Assembly (NCBI GenBank): GCA_902514875.1
Contig: CABXSY010000006.1
Coordinates: 1-61,566 of the forward strand
DNA: 61,566 nucleotides
Source: an uncultured Alphaproteobacteria bacterium
GTDB lineage: Bacteria; Pseudomonadota; Alphaproteobacteria; HIMB59; GCA-002718135
Direction: 5' to 3'
The position numbers and the translations under genes were made by a program. Positions 10,210 through 19,596 of the stretch are shown here, piece by piece. Positions within the stretch are counted from its first letter, which is position 1, and every line of letters starts with the position of its first letter. Under the pieces are notes generated by a model, which ran no database searches, was not told where the DNA came from, and worked only from the letters and a program-made list of their open reading frames with translations.

Positions 10210-11691
10210 ATGAAAAAATTAATATCAACTATCTTCCTTTCATTAGTTGTAAGTTTATTTACGACTTCATTGAAAGCTGATGGTCATGATTTTACAATTT
10301 TTAATAACTCTGGAATGCTACAATTTGACGGCGGTGGAAGTGATCCAGAAGTTTTAGCCAAAGTTACTGCACATGTTAAAAAACTATCAGGTGTAACACC
10401 TAAGGTTATAGTACCTAATATGCAGGATACTACTGAGCAATTAAACTTATTACTTGCTGGAAGTAATCCTCCTGATTTGTTTCAAGCAAATTGGGATGTA
10501 TATAAATCAACATTGATGCCACTTAATGATCTTTTAGCAAAGCATGGTGATGCTCTTCTTAGATCGATTCCAGAAACTTCATGGAAGTACATGACTGACT
10601 CAGATGGCAACATCATGGGTATTCCAAGAACAGCTGCTACAAGCCCTTACATGACTTGGGTAAGACAAGACATATTAGACCAAGCTGGATTAGAAGTTCC
10701 TAAAACTGTTGAAGAGTTAACAGCATACATGGCTGCTGCTCAAAAGATAAATCCTGATTTTAAAGCGGGTACTAGAGCTTGGTCAGGTAATAAATGGGAA
10801 GAGCCAGCAATGGGATTTGCTGCAGCTTTCACTGGCGCAATGTCAGGAAATGCAGCATTTATTGATCCAAGTGATGGAAGAGTAAAGCCTGTTCCACTTG
10901 CTCCTGGTATTGAAGACTATCTTCGCTTTATGAATGATTGGCACAATAAAGGGTACTGGTATCCAGATAACTGGTCAAAATTTGATGAGTCTGAAGTCTT
11001 TAGAACTTGTAATATGGCAATGTGGAGTGGATGGTATTCACGTGTTACAATTATCGTTCCTAAAGTTGAATCAAATTGTCCTGGTATGAAATATGTGAGA
11101 GCTCCTATTATGGGATCAAAAGGTTGGATGGCTACTACTAGAGCTAGTGGTACACAAGCATATGTCATTAACAAAAAAGCTAAAAATCCAGAAGCGATTA
11201 TGCAATATCTAAATTGGATGTGGAATGATCAGTCTGTTGAAGGCTACGCAACTGGTGTTAATGGTATTGAAGGAGATCATTGGTCTTATGAATCAAAAGG
11301 AATGCCTGCAATAGTTAATACTAAAGATAAAGCTGAAACTAAATATGTTGGTGATTTTGGTTTACCAAACTTTCCTTACGAAGGAAATATGCAGCCAAAT
11401 GATAGTTTATGGGCAACACATTTCAATTATCTTGGAAGTGGTTTGACTAAGCTTGATGACTCTCATCAACCTATTGATTTGTATATGGCTTGGGATAAGG
11501 GAAGAATTGCAGATGAAACTCCAACTCTTGGAGATGTTCATCGAATGATCGCTGAAAATTTCACAGCTTTTTATACTGGTGAAAGATCAATTGATGAATA
11601 CGATGATTTCTTGGCAGAACTAGATGATGCAGGAATGCAAGACTGGATCAATGCTATGACTGCTCAAATGCAAGAATCTTGGGCTAATTAA
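10210..11691 (+). CDS. Extracellular solute-binding protein of a carbohydrate ABC transporter (LplA-like)
   Basis: Signal peptide MKKLISTIFLSLVVSLFTTSLKA; SNPPDLFQANW, GIPRTAATSPYMTWVRQDILDQAGLEVPKTVEEL; followed by LplB/LplC-type permeases; AAGGAGGA RBS. Confidence 0.87.
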   Translation: MKKLISTIFLSLVVSLFTTSLKADGHDFTIFNNSGMLQFDGGGSDPEVLAKVTAHVKKLSGVTPKVIVPNMQDTTEQLNLLLAGSNPPDLFQANWDVYKSTLMPLNDLLAKHGDALLRSIPETSWKYMTDSDGNIMGIPRTAATSPYMTWVRQDILDQAGLEVPKTVEELTAYMAAAQKINPDFKAGTRAWSGNKWEEPAMGFAAAFTGAMSGNAAFIDPSDGRVKPVPLAPGIEDYLRFMNDWHNKGYWYPDNWSKFDESEVFRTCNMAMWSGWYSRVTIIVPKVESNCPGMKYVRAPIMGSKGWMATTRASGTQAYVINKKAKNPEAIMQYLNWMWNDQSVEGYATGVNGIEGDHWSYESKGMPAIVNTKDKAETKYVGDFGLPNFPYEGNMQPNDSLWATHFNYLGSGLTKLDDSHQPIDLYMAWDKGRIADETPTLGDVHRMIAENFTAFYTGERSIDEYDDFLAELDDAGMQDWINAMTAQMQESWAN

Positions 11692-11705
11692 ATTTATCTA
11701 TAAAT

Positions 11706-11730
11706 GAAGACGGGATAATATCCCGTCTTC
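11706..11730 (+). promoter_or_regulatory. Strong hairpin between SBP and permease genes
   Basis: GAAGACGGGAT-AAT-ATCCCGTCTTC, 11-bp perfect stem 15 nt after the SBP stop, no downstream T-run. Confidence 0.75.
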
Positions 11731-11744
11731 AAACAAAAAAATAA

Positions 11745-12647
11745 ATGAAAAAAATTTGGAAATATCGTTTTTATTATTACTTAGCATTACCAGGTTTAAT
11801 TTATTTTGCTATTTTTCATTATGTTCCAATGGGAGGGGCTTTAATTGCCTTTAAAGACATTTCTCCCTTTGATGGTTTAAGGGGTTTCTTTGATGCACCT
11901 TGGGTCGGCTTTAAGCATTTTGAACGTTTTACTTCGTCTGTATATTTTTTAGATGTTATTGAAAACACACTTATAATAAGTGGATTAAAAATCTTATTTG
12001 GTTTCCCTGCACCAATTATTTTAGCGTTACTTTTGAATGAAGTTTTACGAATGAGTTTAAAAAGAATAATGCAAACAATTTCTTATTTACCTCATTTTAT
12101 TTCATGGGTTGTTACAGCAGGAATGATTACTGCTCTTTTAGCAACAAGTGGTGGATTATTAACTGAAACGATAAATGATTTTACAGGATCAAATATAAAT
12201 TTTTTAGGAAACAAGGATTATTTTGTAGGAATATTGGTAACATCTCATGTTTGGAAAACTATTGGGTGGAGTAGTATAATTTATTTAGCTGCAATGAGTT
12301 CTATAGACCCTTCTCTTTATGAGTCAGCAAGAATTGATGGTGCTAATAGATTGCAAATGGCATGGCACATTACACTTCCAAGTATTATGTTTGTAATAGT
12401 TATTATGTTTCTTCTAGAAATTGGTAATTTGTTGGAAGCGGGTTTTGAACAAATCCTTTTGTTGTATTCACCATCTGTTTATAAAGTTGCCGACATCATA
12501 GATACATTTGTTTACCGAGAGGGATTACTAGCATTGAAATATTCTTTTGCTGCTGCTGTAGGTCTATTTAAAGCGGTGATTGCTTTCGTTCTTCTTTATA
12601 CAGCAAATAGATTAGCTAATAGACTTGGTCAAACAGGATTATGGTAA
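11745..12647 (+). CDS. ABC transporter permease (LplB-like)
   Basis: YYYLALPGLIYFAIFHYVPM, ESARIDGANRLQMAWHITLPSI (EAA loop). Confidence 0.87.
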   Translation: MKKIWKYRFYYYLALPGLIYFAIFHYVPMGGALIAFKDISPFDGLRGFFDAPWVGFKHFERFTSSVYFLDVIENTLIISGLKILFGFPAPIILALLLNEVLRMSLKRIMQTISYLPHFISWVVTAGMITALLATSGGLLTETINDFTGSNINFLGNKDYFVGILVTSHVWKTIGWSSIIYLAAMSSIDPSLYESARIDGANRLQMAWHITLPSIMFVIVIMFLLEIGNLLEAGFEQILLLYSPSVYKVADIIDTFVYREGLLALKYSFAAAVGLFKAVIAFVLLYTANRLANRLGQTGLW

Positions 12648-12654
12648 TAAAAGT

Positions 12655-13533
12655 ATGAAGAGTCAGTATAAAACAGAAATATTTTATAATTATATAATTA
12701 TAGGCATACTATTAATTCTAACTCTTTCGTTTCTGCTACCTTTTATTGTAGTTTTATCAACATCACTAATAAGTGAAGCTGAATGGGCTGAAAGAGGTGG
12801 TCATGTTTTGTATCCAAAAAAAATAAGTTTTGTTGCTTATGATATACTCTTTGGAAAAAGTTATGTTTTATTTAATGCCTATCAAATTACTTTTTTAAGA
12901 GTTACGCTTGGTACTTTTTGTAATTTATTATTTACGACTACATTAGCATATGCATTAGCCCAAAGAGATTTACCCTATAGAATACCACTTACTTTTTTTG
13001 TTTTTTTTACAATGGTTTTCAATGGAGGTTTAATCCCGCAATTTCTACTTGTCGATTTTTTAAACTTGCGAAATACAATTTTTGCCCTGTTTGTTCCAAC
13101 TTTAGTTAATGGTTGGTATTTCTTAATTATGCGAAACTTTTTTATGAATATTCCAAAAGATTTAATTGATGCAGCTATAATTGATGGCGCCTCACCAGTT
13201 AGAATTTTAATAAGTGTTGTTCTACCACTGTCTATGCCTGTCATGGCAACAATTGGATTATTTTATGCAGTATATCATTGGAACGAATGGTTTTATGCTT
13301 CAATTTATATTACGGACAATCAACTAAAACCAATGCAAATTATATTACGCGGTTTACTAAATCAAGCTACTATGGAGGGAATGGAAAATATTTCTTTTAT
13401 GGAACAGCCACCACCAGGCGCTTCTTTAAGAGCGGCTTTAATTATTTTTAGTACAGTTCCAATTTTAGTCGTTTATCCATTTATACAAAGATATTTTGTA
13501 AAGGGAATTATGATTGGTGGAGTCAAAGGTTAA
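12655..13533 (+). CDS. ABC transporter permease (LplC/YtcP-like)
   Basis: DAAIIDGASPVRILISVVLPLSMPVMATI (EAA loop), YPFIQRYFVKGIMIGGVKG C-terminus; likely start MKSQY within ORF 12625..13533. Confidence 0.87.
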   Translation: MKSQYKTEIFYNYIIIGILLILTLSFLLPFIVVLSTSLISEAEWAERGGHVLYPKKISFVAYDILFGKSYVLFNAYQITFLRVTLGTFCNLLFTTTLAYALAQRDLPYRIPLTFFVFFTMVFNGGLIPQFLLVDFLNLRNTIFALFVPTLVNGWYFLIMRNFFMNIPKDLIDAAIIDGASPVRILISVVLPLSMPVMATIGLFYAVYHWNEWFYASIYITDNQLKPMQIILRGLLNQATMEGMENISFMEQPPPGASLRAALIIFSTVPILVVYPFIQRYFVKGIMIGGVKG

Positions 13534-13551
13534 TCAACGTGAGGAGGAAAT

Positions 13552-14676
13552 ATGTTTAAAAGTGTTGATATTTTTGAAGCTAGAAAAGAGGGTTACAAAA
13601 CATACAGAGTACCCGGGATAACAGTTTCAAAAAATGATGTAGTTTTAGCAACTGCTGAAAGTAGACCTATTTCAGGAGGTGATTGGGATTTCAATGATGT
13701 GTTTATGAGAAGGAGTTTAGATCAAGCTGAAACTTTTCTTGAGAGACAGCTTGTAGCCAATCATAAAGATATAGGTGATGGCCCTATAAGTAATTTCGTA
13801 ATGATACCAGATATGAATACTGGAAGAATTATTGCTGTTTTTTGTTGGAAGTATTCAAGAGTATTTCGAAAGTATAGTGATGACGATGGGGCAACCTGGA
13901 GTGATCCAGAAGAAATTACAGAGACATTTAATAGATTCCACAATGATTATGATTGGAAAGTTTGTGCTACTGGTCCAGGACATGGAATACAATTAAATAA
14001 TGGTAGAATGATTATACCTGTATGGTTATCTGATGGCTCTGGAACTGAAATGGGTAAAGGTCATTTAGGTCATAGACCTTCTATTATCACTTCTATTCAT
14101 AGTGACGATAATGGTATTACCTGGGAAAGAGGAGATATTGTTTGTCGCCATGATGATAATATTGATGGCACTATTCTAATTAATCCAAGTGAAACTATCC
14201 CCGTTCAATTAGAAGATTCCTCAGTGATGTTAAACATCAGAAGTGAGTCAGAAATTGATAGACGCTTGATAGCTATAAGTCCTGATGGATCTTCAAATTG
14301 GAAAATTAGAGGATTTGATAATGCTTTATTAGAACCAGTCTGTATGGCCAGTATTTTAAAAAGCAATCAACCATCAGAAAATGAATTCAAGGATATAATT
14401 TTTATAAATCCAGATAATTTAGAAAATACAATGATACCTGAAGGACGTAATTTGCGCCACGATAGAAAAAGATTATCTGCAAAGTTAAGTTTTGATGATG
14501 CAAAGACCTGGCCTGTAAATAAAGTTATTGAAGAGGGGCCGTCTGGATATAGTGATGTAGCTCAATTAAGATCAGGAGTATTTATATGTATTTATGAATG
14601 TGAGATTGTAGAAAGAATCTGTGATGATAAATATGTCAGAGTTACGAAATTTGATAAAAACTGGCTTACAAGTTGA
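13552..14676 (+). CDS. Exo-alpha-sialidase family protein, canonical N-terminal motif, no signal peptide
   Basis: YRVPGI (RIP-like motif), ATAESRPISGGDWDFNDVFMRRS, Asp boxes YSDDDGATWS and SDDNGITWE. Confidence 0.85.
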   Translation: MFKSVDIFEARKEGYKTYRVPGITVSKNDVVLATAESRPISGGDWDFNDVFMRRSLDQAETFLERQLVANHKDIGDGPISNFVMIPDMNTGRIIAVFCWKYSRVFRKYSDDDGATWSDPEEITETFNRFHNDYDWKVCATGPGHGIQLNNGRMIIPVWLSDGSGTEMGKGHLGHRPSIITSIHSDDNGITWERGDIVCRHDDNIDGTILINPSETIPVQLEDSSVMLNIRSESEIDRRLIAISPDGSSNWKIRGFDNALLEPVCMASILKSNQPSENEFKDIIFINPDNLENTMIPEGRNLRHDRKRLSAKLSFDDAKTWPVNKVIEEGPSGYSDVAQLRSGVFICIYECEIVERICDDKYVRVTKFDKNWLTS

Positions 14677-14733
14677 GGTATAAATTTTTACTAGATATCT
14701 TTTTAATTTAAGTTACCATAATTAAATAAAATT

Positions 14734-15498
14734 ATGGTAACTTTAAATAATCAGTATTTACAGACTAACTTTGATAGTGATGGTTATATTTCGATTAATC
14801 CATTATTTTCAATTGAAAAAATTGAAGAAATTAAAATTGAATTAACCAGATATATTAAAGAGGTTGCACCAAATGTACCTGATCATCATATTTTTTATGA
14901 AAATAAGGATGACAAAATGAGTATTAAACAGCTTCAGCAAATGTTTAATTATGATGATTATTTTAAAGAATTAATAGAAAACTCTCCTATAAGAGAAGTT
15001 GCAGAAATAGTTTTACGTGAAAAAGCAGAACCTAAAAATTTACAATTTTTTAATAAACCACCAGGAATAGGAAAACCAACTCCACCACATCAAGATGGTT
15101 ATTACTTTATGTTAAAAAAACATAATGCTGTTACTTGTTGGCTAGCACTAGAGAAAGTTGATGAAGAAAATGGATGTATCCACTATGTAAGAGGGTCTCA
15201 TAAATTAGAATATAGACCACATGGGAGATCAAATGTTTTAGGTTTTTCTCAAGGTATAACAGATTTTGGTAATGAAGAAGATAAAAAAAATACAGTTGCA
15301 TTTCCTGGAGATCCAGGAACATTTTTAATACATAACTCAAAAACAATTCACTGGGCAGAAGGTAATAAATCTCGAACTAGGACTAGAAAAGCATTAGGAT
15401 TTATTTATTATGGAGAAAGTGCAGAAATAAATCAAGAAGCACATGATGCTTATCAAGAAAAACTAAAAAAAGAAATGAAAGAAAAAAATTTAATATGA
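14734..15498 (+). CDS. Phytanoyl-CoA dioxygenase (PhyH) family protein
   Basis: NKPPGIGKPTPPHQDGYYF, CWLALEKVDEENGCIHYVRGSHK, FLIHNSKTIHWAEGN. Confidence 0.9.
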   Translation: MVTLNNQYLQTNFDSDGYISINPLFSIEKIEEIKIELTRYIKEVAPNVPDHHIFYENKDDKMSIKQLQQMFNYDDYFKELIENSPIREVAEIVLREKAEPKNLQFFNKPPGIGKPTPPHQDGYYFMLKKHNAVTCWLALEKVDEENGCIHYVRGSHKLEYRPHGRSNVLGFSQGITDFGNEEDKKNTVAFPGDPGTFLIHNSKTIHWAEGNKSRTRTRKALGFIYYGESAEINQEAHDAYQEKLKKEMKEKNLI

Positions 15499-16274
15499 AT
15501 TTTAATACAAGCTTACCTGAATTGACTGATTTAAAAAAAGTCTATGATGAAAATGGTTATAATCACATACCTCAGCTTTTTTCTAAATCCGATATGGATC
15601 TTATCAACAAAGAATTTAATCGATATATTAAAGATTGTGTTCCAAAAATGAAGGAAGGTGAAGTCTACTACGTAGATAAATCTAATAAAGAAACTCTTAT
15701 GCAAATGCAAAAATTAGAAGATTATGACAGCTTCTTTTATGATTTATTTCACAATAGTAAAATTAAAGAACTTGCTGCTAACGCTTTAGGTGAGGAAGTG
15801 ATTCCTAGAGCTATGGAATATTTTAATAAACCACCAGGTAAAAGTAATCCAACACCACCACATCAAGATGGATATTATTTTAATTTAAATAATGATAAGG
15901 CTGTTACAGGATGGCTTGCTTTAGAAGATGTAGATGATGAAAACGGTTGTATTCATTATGTTAGAGGTTCTCATAAAAAAGAAGGATATAGACCACATGG
16001 TAAATCTGAAATACTAGGTTTTTCCAAAGGTGTTACAGATTTTGGTAGTGAAGAGGATAAAAAAAATACAGTAAAGTTTGAGGGTAAAGCCGGTATGTTT
16101 TTAATGCATCATGCTAAAATTATACACTTTGCAGATCCAAATAAATCAAAGACTAGATCAAGACGAGCTTTTGGTTTTGTTTATCATGGAGTCTCAGCAA
16201 AACATGACAAACATAAAGAAAAAATTGAACAGGAAAAGTTAAAAGCTGAATTAAAATCTCAAAACAAATTATAA
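15495..16274 (+). CDS. Phytanoyl-CoA dioxygenase (PhyH) family protein, tandem paralogue
   Basis: NKPPGKSNPTPPHQDGYYF, GWLALEDVDDENGCIHYVRGSHK; ATGA overlap with the previous gene. Confidence 0.9.
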   Translation: MNFNTSLPELTDLKKVYDENGYNHIPQLFSKSDMDLINKEFNRYIKDCVPKMKEGEVYYVDKSNKETLMQMQKLEDYDSFFYDLFHNSKIKELAANALGEEVIPRAMEYFNKPPGKSNPTPPHQDGYYFNLNNDKAVTGWLALEDVDDENGCIHYVRGSHKKEGYRPHGKSEILGFSKGVTDFGSEEDKKNTVKFEGKAGMFLMHHAKIIHFADPNKSKTRSRRAFGFVYHGVSAKHDKHKEKIEQEKLKAELKSQNKL

Positions 16275-16276
16275 AA

Positions 16277-17197
16277 ATGCATAACAGAAAAGTTTATATT
16301 TCTGGTGAAATTGTTCCTGAAATAGAGGCCAAAATATCTATTTTTGATAGTGCTGTTCTTTTAGGTGATACAGTTACTGAATCGACAAGAACTTTTAATC
16401 ACGTACCATTTAAATTAGACGATCATTTGGAGAGACTTTATAAGTCTTTTAAACTGACACGCATTGATCCTCAAATGACAATAGAGGAAATGAAAAAAGT
16501 AAGTCTCGATTTATTAGAGATTAACAAAGATGAATATAAAGCTAATGAGGATTGCTGGCTTGTACATAATATTTCTCGAGGACATTCAATAACTGGAGGA
16601 AACCCAGCTTTACAAGTCTCCAAACCAACTGTTATGATTTACACCCAGCCTATGAATCTAGTTTTATGGGCACCATTTTATACAAAAGGTTGTCATGCAG
16701 TAACTCCTCCAACAAGAATGGTGCCTTCACAATCATTAGATGCAAGAATTAAGAATAGAAGTCGACTATTTTATACATTAGCTGAAATTGAAGCTAAATT
16801 GGTTGATCCTGATGCTCAAAGTGTCATTCTTGATATTGATGGAAATGTTGCTGAGAATAAAGGTGGAAATATTTTTATCATCAAAGATGGAAAATTAATC
16901 ACACCAACCACTGCAAATTGCTTAGAGGGACTTACAAGAAATTCAACTATGGAAATAGCTCGCTCCTTAGATATAGAAGTAATTGAAGCTGTAATCCAAC
17001 CTTATGATTTAGCTACTGCAGATGAAATGTTTATGACTAGTACGCCATATTCAATTATGCCTGCAACAAAATTTAATGGAATGCCTATTGCTGATGGGAA
17101 AGTAGGACCTGTAACTAAAAGGTTAATTAATGGATGGAGTGATAGAGTAGGCGTAGACATAATTAAGCAAGCAGAAGATCAATTACATAAGCATTAA
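16277..17197 (+). CDS. Class IV (branched-chain/D-amino-acid) aminotransferase-like
   Basis: GEIVPEIEAKISIFDSAVLLGD, LDDHLERL, KNRSRL, VAENKGGNIFIIKDGKLITP, CLEGLTRNS. Confidence 0.87.
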   Translation: MHNRKVYISGEIVPEIEAKISIFDSAVLLGDTVTESTRTFNHVPFKLDDHLERLYKSFKLTRIDPQMTIEEMKKVSLDLLEINKDEYKANEDCWLVHNISRGHSITGGNPALQVSKPTVMIYTQPMNLVLWAPFYTKGCHAVTPPTRMVPSQSLDARIKNRSRLFYTLAEIEAKLVDPDAQSVILDIDGNVAENKGGNIFIIKDGKLITPTTANCLEGLTRNSTMEIARSLDIEVIEAVIQPYDLATADEMFMTSTPYSIMPATKFNGMPIADGKVGPVTKRLINGWSDRVGVDIIKQAEDQLHKH

Positions 17198-17198
17198 A

Positions 17199-18116
17199 AT
17201 GAAACAACTAGAGAAGCCAAAAGGAATTTGGGGAACAATTCTTTTACCTATAAATAATAATCAAATTGATTGGCCTGCATTTGAAGAACAAATTCATATT
17301 TTATGTGATTCTAATGTTTATGGAATCTATACGAATGGAACTGCTGCCGAATGTCATAATCAAACAGAAACTGAGTTTGATAAGCTATCCGAAATAGTTT
17401 CATCTATTGCTTTAAAGAAGAAAAAAAAATTTCAACTTGGATTAAGTCATACTAATCCGAGAATATGTCGTGAAAGAGCAAAGCGTATGGTCAGTCTTAA
17501 ACCAAATGGATTTCAAATAACTCTTCCTGACTGGTGGCCTCCGACATTTAATGAGTCAAAGAATTTTATATTAGGAATGCAAGAAGTGGTCGAAGATGTA
17601 TATATGATTTTATATAATCCACCTCATGCAAAAGTCCTTCTTTCTCTTGAAGAGATTAGTTTATTAAAAAAATCAGTTCCAAATCTTGTAGGAATTAAAT
17701 GTGTAGGCGGTGATGAGCAATGGTATTCAAAAAGAAGAGAATTATTAGATGACTTTTCTGTTTTTGTACCTGGACATACCGTTGTATATGGAAAACCCTT
17801 GGGAGCAAATGGATCCTATTCTAATGTTGCATGTTTAAGCCCAAATGGTGCTGTTAAAATTTGGGATTTGATTGAAAAAGACTATGAAAAAGCAAAAGCA
17901 TTAGAAGCAAAAGTACTAAACTTTATGAAACAATATATTTTACCCTTTGCTAGCAAGCTTTCGAATACTGGTTTAGATAAGTTACTTGCATCTGTTGGTG
18001 ACTGGGGTCCAGTATCGGAAAAAGTTCTTTGGCCATATGACGGGGCAACTGCAGAAGATGTAGAAAAAATAAAAGAACAAGCAAATATTGAGTTAGAAGA
18101 AATACTTAATGTCTAA
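17199..18116 (+). CDS. Dihydrodipicolinate synthase/N-acetylneuraminate lyase superfamily aldolase
   Basis: YGIYTNGTAAECHNQTETEFDKL, YMILYNPPHAKVLLS, LVGIKCVGGDEQWY (Schiff-base Lys). Confidence 0.82.
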   Translation: MKQLEKPKGIWGTILLPINNNQIDWPAFEEQIHILCDSNVYGIYTNGTAAECHNQTETEFDKLSEIVSSIALKKKKKFQLGLSHTNPRICRERAKRMVSLKPNGFQITLPDWWPPTFNESKNFILGMQEVVEDVYMILYNPPHAKVLLSLEEISLLKKSVPNLVGIKCVGGDEQWYSKRRELLDDFSVFVPGHTVVYGKPLGANGSYSNVACLSPNGAVKIWDLIEKDYEKAKALEAKVLNFMKQYILPFASKLSNTGLDKLLASVGDWGPVSEKVLWPYDGATAEDVEKIKEQANIELEEILNV

Positions 18117-19596
18117 AAATATTTTTCTTTCAGGCATATATCATGAAACACATACATTTTTAGGTGAGCCAACTACCTTAAAAGATTTTATTATTTATAA
18201 TGATCAAGAAATAATTAATGAAAACACTGGCAATGGATCTCCAACAGATGGTTTCATAGAATATGCTTCTCAGCAAAAATGGAATATTATTCCAGGCATT
18301 CAAATGTCAGCCAGGCCATCTGGTACAGTAGACGAAGAAACTGAAAATTATTTTAAAACAAATTTCTTTGAAAAGTTAAAATCTTCTAGCAATAACATAG
18401 ATGCAATTTTTTTAGTTCTACATGGAGCTATGGTTAGTAAAAATCACGATGATTTTGAGGGTGATTTTCTTAGGGATATTCAAATTTTTTTATCTAAAGA
18501 AAATATTTCTATTCCAGTTGTGGCAGTTTTAGATTTACATGCAAATGTTTCAGAAAGCATGATTAAGAATAGTACTTGTGTCTATGCGTATAGAAAAAAC
18601 CCACACAGTGATTCAAGAGAAACGGCAGTAAAAGCTGCATCAATTTTAAATGATCTTTTTTTAGATACAAAGGTAGAACAAATACATTTAGGAACAAATT
18701 ATATTCTTCCCCCAACTGGTGTTGGAACAGCAAATGATCCTATGAAAATAATTTTAGAAGAAGCTTTAAGGATAGAGAAAAACGACCCTGAGATTATTTG
18801 TATCAATGTTATGGCAGGATATTCATATGCAGATATTCCGGAATGTGGTTTTAGTATAAATTGTTGTACAAGAGGAAATACTAGTCAGGCAAAAAAATAC
18901 CTCGATAACTTAGTAACTATACTCGAAGCAAAGATTAAAAATGGTTATCCAAAAGAAAATTCATTAGATGAAGCTCTAAAAGAAATTGATAAAATTGCTG
19001 ATATTAAAAAGCCAATATTATTAATTGAACCAGCTGATAATATTGGAGGTGGAACACCAGGTGATGCAACTGATTTATTAGATCGCTTATTACAAACTAA
19101 TCATACTGGCATTGTTGCAATTATAAATGATCCTGAAGCAGCAGATGCTTGTCACAAAGCTCAGATAAATGATGAAATACAATTAAATATTGGTGCAAAA
19201 TTTGATCTATTTCATGGTAAGCCTATCTTAATAAAAGCAAAATTAGACAAAATTTCTGATGGAGCCTTTGAGCTTGAAAATAAAAAATCTCACTTAGCTT
19301 CAATGATGGGAACAAAAATTAATATGGGTCCGTCAGCTGTATTAAAAAATGATCAATTAACCTTATTGTTAACATCAATTAAAACACCACCAATGGATTT
19401 AGGTCAACTAACTTCCCAGGGTATTAATCCTAGAGATGCAAAATTAATAATAATCAAAGCTGCTGTATCTCACAAGGATGCTTACGACCCAATTGCATCT
19501 CAGAGTTTTTATATTGATAGCCAAGGTCTTTGTACAAGTAATTTAAAAAGATTGCCTTTTAAAAAAATTGGAAATAAAATTATATCTTTAGATTAG
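18109..19596 (+). CDS. M81 family metallopeptidase (MlrC-like)
   Basis: GIYHETHTF, FLVLHGAMVSKNHDDFEGDFL, VLDLHANVS, PADNIGGGTPGDATDLL. Confidence 0.87.
   Translation: MSKNIFLSGIYHETHTFLGEPTTLKDFIIYNDQEIINENTGNGSPTDGFIEYASQQKWNIIPGIQMSARPSGTVDEETENYFKTNFFEKLKSSSNNIDAIFLVLHGAMVSKNHDDFEGDFLRDIQIFLSKENISIPVVAVLDLHANVSESMIKNSTCVYAYRKNPHSDSRETAVKAASILNDLFLDTKVEQIHLGTNYILPPTGVGTANDPMKIILEEALRIEKNDPEIICINVMAGYSYADIPECGFSINCCTRGNTSQAKKYLDNLVTILEAKIKNGYPKENSLDEALKEIDKIADIKKPILLIEPADNIGGGTPGDATDLLDRLLQTNHTGIVAIINDPEAADACHKAQINDEIQLNIGAKFDLFHGKPILIKAKLDKISDGAFELENKKSHLASMMGTKINMGPSAVLKNDQLTLLLTSIKTPPMDLGQLTSQGINPRDAKLIIIKAAVSHKDAYDPIASQSFYIDSQGLCTSNLKRLPFKKIGNKIISLD

Noticed and set aside
10917-11174. 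Minus-strand ORF inside the LplA-like SBP gene
   Set aside because: Antisense shadow ORF with no RBS or family signature.
12975-13244. Minus-strand ORF in the LplC-like permease gene
   Set aside because: Antisense to a confidently assigned permease.
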